Shown one piece after another: positions 23,390 to 31,853 of a stretch of 34,100 nt of DNA. The first letter of the stretch is position 1, and each line of letters opens with the position of its first letter. The stretch is from Acidimicrobiaceae bacterium (GTDB lineage: Bacteria; Actinomycetota; Acidimicrobiia; Acidimicrobiales; RAAP-2). The translations under genes were made by a program, and so were the position numbers. The stretch lies in the NCBI GenBank assembly GCA_003133545.1, contig PKYA01000059.1, positions 1 through 34,100 of the forward strand. The letters run 5' to 3'. The notes beneath the pieces are model-generated. The model was not told where the DNA came from. It ran no database searches and saw nothing but the letters and a program-made list of their open reading frames with translations.

Positions 23390-24373
23390 TCAAAAGTGGC
23401 GCTCAAGCTCGTTGGCATAGCGCAGCCCCAGCGTGTCGCCGTGCGCGGCCAACCACTCCGAGAGTGCGATGGTGCCGGTGGCTGGACCATCGGTGTCCGC
23501 CAGGCCGTTGGCCATGGCCCAGTACTCGTCGGGGGTGAGGATGACGTCGCGAAGGACCAGGCCCATGAGGCGGGAGAACCAGGGCACGGTCACCCCCGGC
23601 ACGTGGATGATCCGGGCGCGGCTCCCCACCGCCGCGCGGATGGACTCGACCAGTTCGACGAACGTGGGCCGCTCCGGTCCCACGGCGTCGGTGACGCTGT
23701 CGTCGCGCTCCGCACTCTTGGCCACGCAGAGTTGCGCCAGGTCGTCAATGTGGATACCCCGGATCCGGTAGTCCCCGCGCCCACCGACGGCGAAGACGGG
23801 CAGCCGGCGCAACATCCACGCGATGTTGTTGAGCAGCACCCCTTCACCGCCGAAGAGGATGGCCGGCCGCAGGACCGCGTAAGGGACGCCCGCCTCGGCC
23901 AGCGCCCGTTCGACCAGTGCCTTGCCCCGGAAGTACGGCGAGGGCGAGTCGAGGCTCGGATGCGTGATGCTGACGTGCACAATCCGCTGCACCCCGGCGC
24001 GCTTGGCCGCCAGGAACAACGACCGTGAGTTGACGATGCCCAACTCGTGGTTCACCTGGCCGTGGGCAAAACGGACCCAGTAGGTGTTGTAGAGCGTCGT
24101 GACACCTTCGAGCGACTCGACGAGGCCCAACTGGTCGTCGAAGTCGAGCGGCCGGACCTCGCACGGGGAATCTTCCGGGGCCCGCTCTGGATGCCCGGTC
24201 AGCGTGCGCACCCGACGACCGGCGTCGAGGAGCGCAGCTGCGATGGAACGGCCCGAATAGCTGAACGCGCCTGTCACGACGTCAAGGCCCGTGTCGCCCT
24301 CCTGGGCGCGTGGCGCTACGGCGTCGCGACGTGCGGGTGACTCGGTGACTGGTGACTGGGTGACTGGTGTCAT
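23390..24373 (-). CDS. NAD(P)-binding atypical SDR / NmrA-like protein
   Basis: 327 residues. Rossmann start VVTGAFSYSGRSIAAALLDAG (~32-52) with a modified glycine motif, then LYNTYWVRFAHG, a substrate-side YFRGKALVERALAEAGVPYAVLRPAILFGG and RGIHIDDLAQL. This fits extended atypical SDRs (NAD(P)H-binding epimerase/NmrA types). Reaction unknown. The last residues suggest a possible membrane-near segment (PWFSRLMGLVLRDVIL) but no clear transmembrane helix. The start region (MTPVTQSPVTESP) is encoded by a GGTGACT repeat (24336-24367). The ATG overlaps the TetR stop by 4 bp, so it is the second gene of a TetR-SDR operon. Confidence 0.8.
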   Translation of the reverse strand: MTPVTQSPVTESPARRDAVAPRAQEGDTGLDVVTGAFSYSGRSIAAALLDAGRRVRTLTGHPERAPEDSPCEVRPLDFDDQLGLVESLEGVTTLYNTYWVRFAHGQVNHELGIVNSRSLFLAAKRAGVQRIVHVSITHPSLDSPSPYFRGKALVERALAEAGVPYAVLRPAILFGGEGVLLNNIAWMLRRLPVFAVGGRGDYRIRGIHIDDLAQLCVAKSAERDDSVTDAVGPERPTFVELVESIRAAVGSRARIIHVPGVTVPWFSRLMGLVLRDVILTPDEYWAMANGLADTDGPATGTIALSEWLAAHGDTLGLRYANELERHF

Positions 24374-25023
24374 GTCGCTTCCGTTCTCGGCGAGACGCCG
24401 CTCAGGGTGGAGAAGAGGCAGGCAATGCGCTTGGCGTGGGCGAAGAGAGCCAACGCGGGGGCGCGGTCACCGTCGAGGTGGCTAAGCATTTCAAGACCGA
24501 GGTAGAGGGCCACGATCCCGTACGCGACATCACGGGACGGCAGGACCGACGCGAGCGGGGAGCTACCCAGCGCGTCGTCGATCGCCCGCTGTGCGAAGTC
24601 GGTCCAGGGCCCGATCCGTGTTGCCACCTCAGAACCCAGGCCCGGGGTGGAGGACGCGCCCGCGATCATCTCGGCCAGGACCGTGACGTAGCCGGCGTCG
24701 AGATCCTCTTGGAAGATCGCGGTGGCGGCGTCGACCAGTTCCTCGAGGGAACCCGTGCGCTCGATGGCGGCGCTGTAGTGCTCCAGTCGCTGGCTGCTCA
24801 CGGCATCGAGCGCTGCGAGTAGGAGATTGGCGACGGAACCGAAGTGGTAGAAGACGAGACCCTGGTTGGACCCGGCGCGCTCGGCAATGGCCCGGGCGCT
24901 GGCGCCGGCATAGCCGTCCTCTTGCAACGTGGCGATGGCCGCCGCAGTGAGGGCCCGGCGGGTCTCGACCGAGCGGGCATCGCCCCCTTCGCGCACCTTG
25001 CTGGGACTCCCGGACTTGGCCAT
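24370..25023 (-). CDS. TetR family transcriptional regulator
   Basis: 217 residues. The N-terminal helix-turn-helix is plain: ETRRALTAAAIATLQEDGYAG then SARAIAERAGSNQGLVFYHFGSVANLL (about 20-68). The C-terminal half is a helical ligand-binding domain with no recognised specificity. ATG 25023 has a strong AAAGGAG 6 nt upstream. It probably controls itself and the SDR gene it overlaps: TTGACTAAGTGCTCAA, a partial palindrome, covers 25034-25049 between the promoter and the start codon. It is divergent from the small conserved gene at 25120. Confidence 0.92.
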   Translation of the reverse strand: MAKSGSPSKVREGGDARSVETRRALTAAAIATLQEDGYAGASARAIAERAGSNQGLVFYHFGSVANLLLAALDAVSSQRLEHYSAAIERTGSLEELVDAATAIFQEDLDAGYVTVLAEMIAGASSTPGLGSEVATRIGPWTDFAQRAIDDALGSSPLASVLPSRDVAYGIVALYLGLEMLSHLDGDRAPALALFAHAKRIACLFSTLSGVSPRTEAT

Positions 25024-25033
25024 CCGACTCCTT

Positions 25034-25113
25034 TTGACTAAGTGCTCAAACTATACGCTCAATTCTGGGCGGCGTCCATTCGAGGATAGGCGGCGTCCAA
25101 CTCGATCTACCCT
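25034..25113. promoter_or_regulatory. TetR / conserved-gene divergent promoter region
   Basis: Contains a partial palindrome TTGACTAAGTGCTCAA (25034-25049) just upstream of the TetR Shine-Dalgarno. There is a minus-strand TATAGT near 25056-25051, and two direct copies of GGCGGCGTCCA at 25068-25078 and 25089-25099 (21-bp period, two helical turns). A plus-strand TACCCT (25108-25113) lies 6 nt before ATG 25120. The palindrome is the best TetR operator candidate. Confidence 0.5.
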
Positions 25114-25119
25114 GGGGCT

Positions 25120-25455
25120 ATGCCCACCGAATCGACGGCGCCCCAGTGGTACACGGTCAGGTGCCTGTTCGGATCTGCTGCGGATCAGGGATTCGTGTAC
25201 GAAGAGCGCATGACCCTGTGGTGCACGGACAGCTTCGACCATGCCATTGAGCTGGCCGAGACAGAAGCCGCCACCTACGCGGCGACGACAAAGACCGACT
25301 ATCTCGACCTGGCCCAGGTGTGCCTGCTCCCCGGCCACCCGACGAGCGGGGCGGAGGTGTTCTCGCTGGTGCGGGACAGCGACATGGCGGCGGACGAGTA
25401 CCTGGACAGCTTCTTCGACACCGGCACGGAGCGGCAGTCGTCGTGGACCGGGTGA
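25120..25455 (+). CDS. Conserved hypothetical actinobacterial protein (DUF4288-like)
   Basis: 111 residues. WYTVRCLFGSA, YEERMTLWCTDSFDHAIELAETEAATYA and AEVFSLVRDSDMAADEYLDSFFDTGTERQ resemble a small actinobacterial family related to DUF4288, as far as I recall it. No catalytic motif, signal peptide or membrane segment is seen; it is soluble and acidic. ATG 25120 lies 6 nt after TACCCT, so it may be leaderless. Its stop overlaps a GTG that probably starts the next gene (GTGA), placing it first in a three-gene run with two methyltransferases. Its function is unknown. Confidence 0.75.
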   Translation: MPTESTAPQWYTVRCLFGSAADQGFVYEERMTLWCTDSFDHAIELAETEAATYAATTKTDYLDLAQVCLLPGHPTSGAEVFSLVRDSDMAADEYLDSFFDTGTERQSSWTG

Positions 25456-26330
25456 ATCCGGGCGGGATGCCCGACCCGCCGGAGCCGCCCACCATGCCCT
25501 CAGTGAGCCTCACCGCCGTTGGCGTCGCCGCCATCCGCGCCGCCGAAAGCGACCGGCCCGATCGGCTGTTCGACGACCCGTGCGCCGCCGGGTTCGTCCG
25601 GGCATCGAACTTCCGGCCGAGCACCGCCACCGCGGTCGCGGTGAGCGAGGAGGAGGCGGGGCGCCGCCGCGGGCTGGTCAACTGGGTCAGCGTCCGCACC
25701 CGGTTTCTTGATGATGTAGTCCTGCAGGCCTGCGCCGGACCCTGCCGCCAGGCCGTGATCCTGGGCGCCGGCCTCGATGCCCGGGCCTTCCGTCTGCCCT
25801 GGCCGGCAGGGACGAGCCTGTGGGAGCTCGACCTAGCCGAGGTCCTGGCCTTCAAGGAACTGGTGGTCAGCGCCGAAGACTGGGTGCCCCGCTGTGAGCG
25901 CTCCACCCTGGCCGTCGATCTGGCCGGGGATTGGGACAGCGCGTTGCTGGACGCCGGTTTCGACCCCGCCGCACCGGTCGTCTGGTTGGCCGAGGGACTG
26001 CTCGCCTACCTGTCAGCCGACGTCAACGATGCACTCATCGCCCGGGCTGCCGCGCTGTCGGCTCCGCGTAGCCGGTTCGGACTCACCTTGGCCGCGCGTG
26101 ACCGTTGGGCGGCGTGGCGCGCGGCGCACCCGGACGGAGAGTCGAGCCCGAGAGACTACGTGGCACTGTGGCAGTCGGCGGCGCCCGAGGATGCGGCCGG
26201 ATGGTTGCACCGGCTCGGGTGGCAGGCCGAGGTCTTCGACGTGGTGGAGCGCTCCGGCGCCTACGGAAGGCCGATCAGCGGCAGCGACATACGAAACGGC
26301 GCCCGCCTCGTCGACGCCACCCGGCTCTGA
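25452..26330 (+). CDS. TIGR00027-type SAM-dependent methyltransferase
   Basis: About 292 residues. AAIRAAESDRPDRLFDDPCAAGFV near the N-terminus and VILGAGLDARAFRLPWPAGTSLWELDL (about 103-130) are diagnostic of the leucine-carboxyl-methyltransferase-like family common in mycobacteria and streptomycetes; WLAEGLLAYL (~185) is a further family motif. Substrate unknown. Two starts are possible: GTG 25452, which overlaps the previous stop in a GTGA arrangement as at other junctions here, or ATG 25467. I give the first because that coupling is common in this DNA, but the second has equal biological plausibility. Confidence 0.88.
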   Translation: MNPGGMPDPPEPPTMPSVSLTAVGVAAIRAAESDRPDRLFDDPCAAGFVRASNFRPSTATAVAVSEEEAGRRRGLVNWVSVRTRFLDDVVLQACAGPCRQAVILGAGLDARAFRLPWPAGTSLWELDLAEVLAFKELVVSAEDWVPRCERSTLAVDLAGDWDSALLDAGFDPAAPVVWLAEGLLAYLSADVNDALIARAAALSAPRSRFGLTLAARDRWAAWRAAHPDGESSPRDYVALWQSAAPEDAAGWLHRLGWQAEVFDVVERSGAYGRPISGSDIRNGARLVDATRL

Positions 26331-26352
26331 TCGCCACCGGCAGAATGATCCG

Positions 26353-27090
26353 ATGTTGCGGGACGCTTGGAACACACACGCCGACGAGTGGATCTCGTGG
26401 GCGCGGACGCCAGGGCACGACAGCTATTGGCGTTTCCATCGGGACGCCTTCCTCCCTCTCGTCCCGTCGCCCGGGCGCCTGACGCTCGACGTCGGTTGCG
26501 GCGAGGGGCGCCTGGGACGTGACCTGGCCCGCATCGGCCATCGCGTGGTCGGCGTCGATTCCTCCCTGACCATGGTCTCGGCCGCCGTTACGCACGCCGA
26601 CGCCGGTGGTCCCGCAGTGGTCGCGGACGCGGCCGCCCTCCCGATGCCGGATGCAGTGGCCGACTGCGTCGTCGCCTTCATGAGCCTGCAGGACGTCGAC
26701 GCCATGGAGGCCGCGCTGGCTGAGGTGGCGCGCGTCCTTTTCGTCGGCGGTCGCCTCGTCATGGCCATCACGCATCCCCTCAACACCGCCGGGAGATTTC
26801 TCCCCGGGCCGGTTGAAGCGGAGCGGCCGTTTGTCGTCGAAGGCTCGTGGTTCGAACGCCGGGCCATCGCCGACACCTGTGAGCGCGACGGGCACTGCAT
26901 GACGTTCCACTCCGAGCATCGCCCGCTGCACGACTACACCGATGCTCTATCCAGCGCGGGATTCGTCATCGAGCGGATCCACGAAGTGGGCGACAGTGAT
27001 CCGAACAGTAAATGGAGCCGCCTCCCGCTCTTCCTGCACCTGCGCGCCGTGCTGTTCGCACCGGCGCCGGACGCGTCGAACCGGGACTGA
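26353..27090 (+). CDS. Class I SAM-dependent methyltransferase
   Basis: 245 residues. SAM-binding motif I LTLDVGCGEGRLGRDLA (~43-59), motif II VVGVDSSLTMVSAA, then VADCVVAFMSLQDVDAMEAAL and VLFVGGRLVMAITHPL place it with UbiE/Methyltransf_11 enzymes. The C-terminal half (FERRAIADTCERDGHCMTFH) resembles small-molecule methyltransferases; the substrate is unknown. ATG 26353 begins with MLRDAWNTHADEWISWAR, a usual start for this type. It follows the TIGR00027 gene by 22 bp on the same strand and converges on the membrane protein gene. Confidence 0.88.
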   Translation: MLRDAWNTHADEWISWARTPGHDSYWRFHRDAFLPLVPSPGRLTLDVGCGEGRLGRDLARIGHRVVGVDSSLTMVSAAVTHADAGGPAVVADAAALPMPDAVADCVVAFMSLQDVDAMEAALAEVARVLFVGGRLVMAITHPLNTAGRFLPGPVEAERPFVVEGSWFERRAIADTCERDGHCMTFHSEHRPLHDYTDALSSAGFVIERIHEVGDSDPNSKWSRLPLFLHLRAVLFAPAPDASNRD

Positions 27091-27111
27091 CGCCGACGCC
27101 TACGAAATCGC

Positions 27112-27759
27112 CTACGCCGTGACGGTGGCGGCCACTGCCGCCGCGCCGCCCCACTGCACGGTGATGCCGTCGCCGCGCATCATCACCAAGAACTGCCGGA
27201 TCGACAAATATATGGCGCAGGCGGTCATGGTGTAGGTGACACCCGCCCGTTCCAGCACGAAGGAGTGGAGCGACGAGGTGACGAGCAGCCACAGGACGAA
27301 CCCGGCATTGAGCAGGAGCACGGTGGCCCACATGACCGAGATGCGCACGAAGAACCGGTGTACCAGCGGTCGGGATAGCAACTCGGGATCGATCGGGCAG
27401 AAGTCGCCGGCGAAGCGCTGGGTGAACGGCCGCCCCAGGAGCGCAGAGCCGAAGAGGACCAGGGCGATGACAATGGTGCCCGCCGTCGGTTGCGCGAAGT
27501 AGAGGAAGGCGCTTCCGGTGATGAACGCCACCGTGGTCCGCAGGGCGAGGAGCAGCGTGCCCAGCATGAGGAGCATGGAGATCCTCTCCCCCCGGTGCAG
27601 CCGTCGTCCCAGGGCCAAGAAGGACCAGGCAAGGGCGGCGATCAGTGCCCCGCGGAATCCCCACAGGACCAGGGTCAGATAGAACAGGGCCAGGGGGACC
27701 AGCACCGCCTCGAGGACCACTGGAACCGCGTGGCGGAGTGCGGCGCGGGGCGCGGGCAT
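27112..27759 (-). CDS. VC0807-like integral membrane protein
   Basis: 215 residues from ATG 27759, mostly hydrophobic. About six membrane segments are visible: VVLEAVLVPLALFYLTLVLW, ALIAALAWSFLALG, LLMLGTLLLALRTTVAFITG, TIVIALVLFGSALLG, VMWATVLLLNAGFVLWLLVT and a last one near TYTMTACAIYLSI. The layout and the LGRPFTQRFAG loop recall the VC0807 / septation-protein-A-like family of unknown function. I choose ATG 27759 because GGGGGA lies about 9 nt upstream and the membrane domain starts right after it. An in-frame ATG at 27867 would add 36 polar residues including CAHEC. The gap to the LCP gene (27760-28002) shows small inverted repeats only. Confidence 0.7.
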   Translation of the reverse strand: MPAPRAALRHAVPVVLEAVLVPLALFYLTLVLWGFRGALIAALAWSFLALGRRLHRGERISMLLMLGTLLLALRTTVAFITGSAFLYFAQPTAGTIVIALVLFGSALLGRPFTQRFAGDFCPIDPELLSRPLVHRFFVRISVMWATVLLLNAGFVLWLLVTSSLHSFVLERAGVTYTMTACAIYLSIRQFLVMMRGDGITVQWGGAAAVAATVTA

Positions 27760-28002
27760 CTTGAGGATTCCCCCGCTCTTTCCGCACTCGTGGGCGCAGA
27801 TGGTGAGGCGGGGCAACGGCCCACCCCGGGTCGTTTCGGTTTGGACTGCGTTCCCCGATCGTCCCATGGGGACCGCCGTTCGTAGCCCCCGTCAGCGAGG
27901 GCACTCTCGCTCATCGTGAGCGGCGGCCAGTGTACCCCGGATTTGTTGCGGATCCGGGTGCGGGGCGGTTGCGCTGGCGCGCTGACGCGGGCACGGCCGC
28001 CC

Positions 28003-29430
28003 TCAACTAGGGGTGCAGGGGGTGGGGTCAAAGGAGGGAGGCGGGGCCGCCGGAGTGGCCGTGGCACCACCCGGCGCACCCGCCGGGGTGGTCGTCGGCG
28101 TGATGGTGGGCGGGGGCTCGGGGTCGCCGTTGACGCCGGGCGGCGGGTTCGTCGGGGCGACGAGGGAGGAACCGAAGACGCTGACCAACATCTGCTGTGC
28201 CGCAGGCTGCGCGGCCACCAGGACCTCACCGAGGTTGGGGAACGCCGACGTGTTCTCCGTGGGCAGGGTCTGTGCCGCCAGCTGTCCGGCGTCGAAAGAG
28301 TGGTATGTCTCCGCCAGGCCGATCAGCTCGTTGGTGCCGAACCCGTCGTCGATCTGGAGGCCCTCGTGCAGGGAACCGGCGAATCTGGCCAGGGCAATGG
28401 GGTTGGTCTCCTTCGACTTGACCGCCGAGATCAGGGCCCGCAAGAAGGCATCCTGGCGTTGGATCCGACCGAAGTCACTCGTGCCGTCGTACTGCCACTC
28501 CCCGTCTTGGTAGTAGTAGTAGTGCCGGGACCGGGCCACCGCCAGGGCCTGAGGTCCGCTCAGTAACTGGCACCCAGGCGTCGTGATGTCCAGGCCGGAG
28601 AAGGCATCTTTGGCTGGGTAGTTGAAATCGAGGTACACCCCGCCGACGGCGTTGACCGCATCCTCGAAGCCGGCGAAGTCGACTTCGGCTACATGGTTGA
28701 TCGGGATGCCGAAGTTGGCCGTGATCGTCTTGACCAGTTGGTTGGCGCCGGTGTCGAAGCTCGAATTGATGCGGTTGTCGTTGCCGAATTGGCTCACGTC
28801 GGACCCGAGCATCGAGACGACGGTGTCACGCGGGATGGAGACGACCTCGACCTCCTTCTTCGACGGGGTCACGCGCCACAGCTGGACCACGTCGCTGCGT
28901 TGTCCGGCCACCTCGGCCGTTGATCCGAACTGCTGGGCGTTCTCGCCCACGCGCGAGTCCGATCCGATGACCAGGATGGTGAACGGTGCTCCGTTCTGCA
29001 CCGCGACTTCGTCGCTGATGTGGAGTCCGTTGATGCTGTCGATGGTCCTCTGCAAGTAGATGTACCCCCCGCCGGCGGCGAGGAGGACCAGGACGAGGAC
29101 CGAGGCCAGCGCGGTCACCACCTTGCGCCGCGTGCTCCAGCGCGCCCGACCCCGGGCACTGCGACGCGATCGACGCGGTCGGTACGGTCGGTGCGGTCGG
29201 TGCGGTCGGTGCGGTGGGTGCGCGCGGTCGATACGCGCACCGAGGGCCTGCAGGCCGGCCTCGTTGGCGACTGGCGGGCTGGCGACCGGCGGGGTGGCGG
29301 CCGCCCGGTCAGGGGCCCGGCCCCCCATCTGCGCGCCGAGGGCCTCCAACCCTTCTGCGTTGGCACCCTGGCGGTGGCTTCTGCGGGCGGAGCGATTCGA
29401 CTCGTCGTCCGGCGGACGACCGTTCGCCAT
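28003..29430 (-). CDS. LytR-CpsA-Psr (LCP) family cell-wall glycopolymer transferase
   Basis: 475 residues. A cytoplasmic N-terminus of ~100 residues is rich in His/Arg/Pro (HPPHRPHRPHRPYRPRRS, ~71-88) and holds two similar segments, EGLEALGAQ and AGLQALGAR. One membrane helix follows (~103-127, VVTALASVLVLVLLAAGGGY), then the extracellular LCP domain: FTILVIGSDSR, RSDVVQLWRVTP, VEVVSIPRDTVV, INSSFDTGANQLV, ALAVARSRHYYYY and GRIQRQDAFLRAL. These carry the Asp/Arg residues that bind the polyprenyl pyrophosphate. LCP enzymes attach glycopolymers such as arabinogalactan or teichoic acids to peptidoglycan. The C-terminal tail is Pro/Thr-rich and low complexity. ATG 29430 has TACCGT 8 nt upstream, suggesting its own promoter downstream of sufC2. 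Confidence 0.93.
   Translation of the reverse strand: MANGRPPDDESNRSARRSHRQGANAEGLEALGAQMGGRAPDRAAATPPVASPPVANEAGLQALGARIDRAHPPHRPHRPHRPYRPRRSRRSARGRARWSTRRKVVTALASVLVLVLLAAGGGYIYLQRTIDSINGLHISDEVAVQNGAPFTILVIGSDSRVGENAQQFGSTAEVAGQRSDVVQLWRVTPSKKEVEVVSIPRDTVVSMLGSDVSQFGNDNRINSSFDTGANQLVKTITANFGIPINHVAEVDFAGFEDAVNAVGGVYLDFNYPAKDAFSGLDITTPGCQLLSGPQALAVARSRHYYYYQDGEWQYDGTSDFGRIQRQDAFLRALISAVKSKETNPIALARFAGSLHEGLQIDDGFGTNELIGLAETYHSFDAGQLAAQTLPTENTSAFPNLGEVLVAAQPAAQQMLVSVFGSSLVAPTNPPPGVNGDPEPPPTITPTTTPAGAPGGATATPAAPPPSFDPTPCTPS
29171..29222. repeat. 9-bp tandem repeats encoding the His-Arg-Pro tract
   Basis: Imperfect copies of CGGTCGGTG run through 29176-29220 inside the LCP gene. Read on the minus strand they give the HRP/YRP repeats. 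The period of nine keeps the frame, so copy number could vary without breaking the protein. Confidence 0.7.
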
Positions 29431-29468
29431 GGGGGTCTACGGTACCAAGCGAGGGCTCCCGGCCCGGG

Positions 29469-30212
29469 TCATCCCGTCTCGGCTGCCACGCCGTAACCGG
29501 CGTAGCCTGTGCGCTCCAACTGCAGCGCGAGATCGGCGTCGCCGGTGGCCACGATCCGCCCGCCGACCATCACATGCACCACGTCCGCTTCCAGCTCCAC
29601 TAAGAAACGGTGGAAGTGGGTGATGGCCAGGATGCCCACTTCCCACTCCGAAGTGGCCTCCTGCAGTCGCCGCGCCACATGGCCCAGGGCGTCGACGTCC
29701 AGCCCCGAGTCAACCTCGTCCAGGATGCACACAGCGCGGTGGAGAACGCCGAGTTGCACCATCTCCGTGCGCTTCTTCTCCCCTCCCGAGAGGTCGACGT
29801 TCAGCGGCCGCGCCAGCAGGCTCCTGTCCAGGCCCACGGCATCGGCCTCCACGGCAAGTCGCTCATCGATGGTGGCGCTGCCCTCTCCGTCGAGAGCCGC
29901 GCTGAGCAGCGCGCGCAGCCCGACGCCGGGGACCTCCACCGGGTTCTGCAGGGCCAAGAACAGCCCGGCCCGGGCCCTCTCCCACGCAGGGCGACCGGCC
30001 AGTTCCACTCCGTCCATCTGGATGCTGCCCGCCGTCACGGTTGTGCCCGGTCGGCCCATCAGAGCATGGGCCAGCGTGCTCTTGCCCGAGCCGTTCGGCC
30101 CCATGATCACGTGGACCTCGCCGCTCTTGATTTCGAGATCGATCCCGAAGAGGACCTCGCGGCCCCCGGCCGAGGCGTGGAGACCTTCGACCACGAGGCG
30201 GTGCGCCGTCAT
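29469..30212 (-). CDS. sufC: SufC ATPase, copy 2 (in sufD-Rieske-sufC operon)
   Basis: 247 residues. Walker A GPNGSGKST (38-46), Q-loop LALQNPVEVPGVGLRALL, signature LSGGEKKRTEMVQLGVL, Walker B VCILDEVDSGLDVDALG and H-loop ITHFHRFLVEL identify it as SufC. It differs widely from copy 1 (for example in the Q-loop surroundings and the signature flank), so the two are not a recent duplication. The ATG overlaps the Rieske stop (ATGA). Being linked to sufD, it is the more likely partner in the SufBCD scaffold. It is followed 38 nt later by the LCP gene. Confidence 0.93.
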   Translation of the reverse strand: MTAHRLVVEGLHASAGGREVLFGIDLEIKSGEVHVIMGPNGSGKSTLAHALMGRPGTTVTAGSIQMDGVELAGRPAWERARAGLFLALQNPVEVPGVGLRALLSAALDGEGSATIDERLAVEADAVGLDRSLLARPLNVDLSGGEKKRTEMVQLGVLHRAVCILDEVDSGLDVDALGHVARRLQEATSEWEVGILAITHFHRFLVELEADVVHVMVGGRIVATGDADLALQLERTGYAGYGVAAETG

Positions 30213-30526
30213 GGCAGGATCACCGAGACGTTGCCGTCGGCGACCGTCACCTCGTAGACGGGCACCGCGTGCGTGGCCGGCAGCGAACAGGGCTCGCCCG
30301 TGCACAGATCGAAGGTGCTGCCATGGCGGGGGCACTCGATCTCCCGCTCGTCCACCCACACCTCGCCTTCCGCCAGCGAGTAGTTCTCGTGGCTGCAACG
30401 ATCGCCTACGGCGTGGAACTCGTCGCCGGTGCGCACGAGCGCGATCCGGTGGCCCGCGACGTCGAAGCGCTTGGCCTGGCCGGAGGAGAGCTCGTCCACC
30501 GGGCACAGGATCACGGTCTCAGGCAT
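30209..30526 (-). CDS. Rieske [2Fe-2S] ferredoxin-like protein of the SUF operon
   Basis: 105 residues. The Rieske ligands are complete: CSH in DRCSHENYSLAEG (C44, H46) and CPRH in IECPRHGSTFDLCTGEP (C65, H68). It is a small soluble protein of the 'non-heme iron oxygenase ferredoxin' type. A Rieske gene between sufD and sufC is well known in Actinomycetota SUF operons, where it may deliver electrons or take part in cluster assembly. Its ATG overlaps the sufD stop by 8 bp and its stop overlaps sufC2 by 4 bp, so it is tightly co-translated with both. Confidence 0.92.
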   Translation of the reverse strand: MPETVILCPVDELSSGQAKRFDVAGHRIALVRTGDEFHAVGDRCSHENYSLAEGEVWVDEREIECPRHGSTFDLCTGEPCSLPATHAVPVYEVTVADGNVSVILP

Positions 30527-31853
30527 GGTCGGCCTCCAGCGCGGCGCGGCGGTTGCCGAAGATGGTGTCGAGCCGGGCGCCGACCTCCCGCTTGAGGAGC
30601 GGGGTCACGGCCGCTATCGGCCCCCGATCGATGATGTCGTCGAAGAAACCCTGCACAATCAGGCCTTCCGCCCGGTCCGGCGTCACGCCACGCGACTCGA
30701 TGTAGTAGCGCTGGTCCTCGTCGATCGGGCCGACGGTCGAGGCATGGGAGCACTTCACGTCGTTCTCCAAGATGTCGAGATTCGGGACGGAATCTGCGTG
30801 GGCACCCTCGTCGAGCACGAGGTTGTGATTGGTCTGGCGCGCGTTGGACCGGACGGCGCCGCGGTGGACGCGGATGAGGCCGCTGTAGACCGAACGCGAC
30901 GTGCCGGCGACCGCGCCCTGGCACAGCAGCACGCTGTTCGTGCGCGGTGCCACATGATCCTGCAGCGTGCGGATGTCGTGCACCTGGGTGCCGTTGCCGA
31001 CATAGGTGGAGAGGATTTCGCTGCGGGCGCCCCGGCCTTCCACCGAGACGTCGGCGCGCACGCGCTCGTAGTCGCCTCCGAGCCCGACGGTGAATGTCCG
31101 CACGACGGCGTCCTCGGCTCCACGCGCCGCCAGGCGGGCAATGGACCAGGCCGCACCGTTGAGGACCTGCAGGGACACGTACGCCAGCGAGGCGCCTTCG
31201 CCGGCCGAGAGCTCGGTGACTGGCACCACGAGCGATCGGGGGCCGGACACGGGTCCGGCGTAGACCTCCACCACCGCGGCGCAAGCGCCGGCGCCGAGCC
31301 GCAGGCACGTCCGGGGGAACACGGCCACCCCGGCCTCCCCCGCCCCGGCCCCCGCCGCGTCGCCTTCACACCAGTGGACGACGAGAATGGGCGCGGGAAC
31401 CTCCACCCCGGCCGGCACGTCGATGAGGACGGCGTCGGGCGCGAACGCGTCATTGAGAAGGACCAGCGCGTCCCCGCCCCGCTGCACGCCGCCCACCATG
31501 GTCGAGCCGCCGTCCACGTCGGCGGTCCCACCGAAGGAGAACGCGTCGGGCGCGGAGACGACGAACGATTCGGGGTAGCCGTTGTGGACCAACACCTGCC
31601 CCGACAGCGATCCGAGCGTCGACACCACCGACTCATGGAAGGCGCGGCCGGCGCCGCGCAGTGGTCCTGGAGGCGTCGTGACGGGGGCGAACTCCTCGAG
31701 CTTGAGGTCATCTATCGGTGTGTAGCGCCACACCTCCTCGCTCTCGGACGGGAGCGCCGCCGATGCCTGGGCCGCCAGGCCGACGGCGCGACGTTCTCGG
31801 AGCCAACGAGGTCCCCCCAGGGCGGCGGAAGCCTCGGCGTTGAACGTGTGCAG
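30519..31853 (-). CDS. sufD: SufD scaffold subunit
   Basis: About 444 residues. SufD pairs with SufB and SufC in Fe-S cluster assembly and helps iron entry. The conserved N-terminus (LPSESEEVWRYTPIDDLKLEEF) is followed by the beta-helix core, then TNSVLLCQGAVAGTSRSVYSG, RSNARQTNHNLVLDEGAHADSVPNLDI, DVKCSHASTVGPIDEDQRYYIESRG and a C-terminal helix. No ATG, GTG or TTG fits the family start. CTG 31853-31851 has AAAGAGG (31866-31860) with a 6-nt spacer and yields LHTFNAEASAALGG. The only other in-frame choice, TTG 31940, adds 29 Arg-rich residues unlike SufD. I therefore propose a CTG start. The gene heads sufD-Rieske-sufC2 and needs its own promoter, because sufB upstream is cut off by a plus-strand gene. 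Confidence 0.88.
   Translation of the reverse strand: MHTFNAEASAALGGPRWLRERRAVGLAAQASAALPSESEEVWRYTPIDDLKLEEFAPVTTPPGPLRGAGRAFHESVVSTLGSLSGQVLVHNGYPESFVVSAPDAFSFGGTADVDGGSTMVGGVQRGGDALVLLNDAFAPDAVLIDVPAGVEVPAPILVVHWCEGDAAGAGAGEAGVAVFPRTCLRLGAGACAAVVEVYAGPVSGPRSLVVPVTELSAGEGASLAYVSLQVLNGAAWSIARLAARGAEDAVVRTFTVGLGGDYERVRADVSVEGRGARSEILSTYVGNGTQVHDIRTLQDHVAPRTNSVLLCQGAVAGTSRSVYSGLIRVHRGAVRSNARQTNHNLVLDEGAHADSVPNLDILENDVKCSHASTVGPIDEDQRYYIESRGVTPDRAEGLIVQGFFDDIIDRGPIAAVTPLLKREVGARLDTIFGNRRAALEADHA

Noticed and set aside
27868-28002. Small hairpins (for example CGCTCA-TCG-TGAGCG) as a terminator or small RNA after the LCP gene
   Set aside because: Stems are short, lie about 80-90 bp downstream of the stop and lack a T tract; the evidence is too weak to call a feature.
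29469-30212. Second sufC regarded as a transporter ATPase
   Set aside because: Its LALQNPVEVPGV Q-loop, LSGGEKKRTE signature and linkage to sufD and a Rieske gene are SufC features, and no permease gene is nearby.
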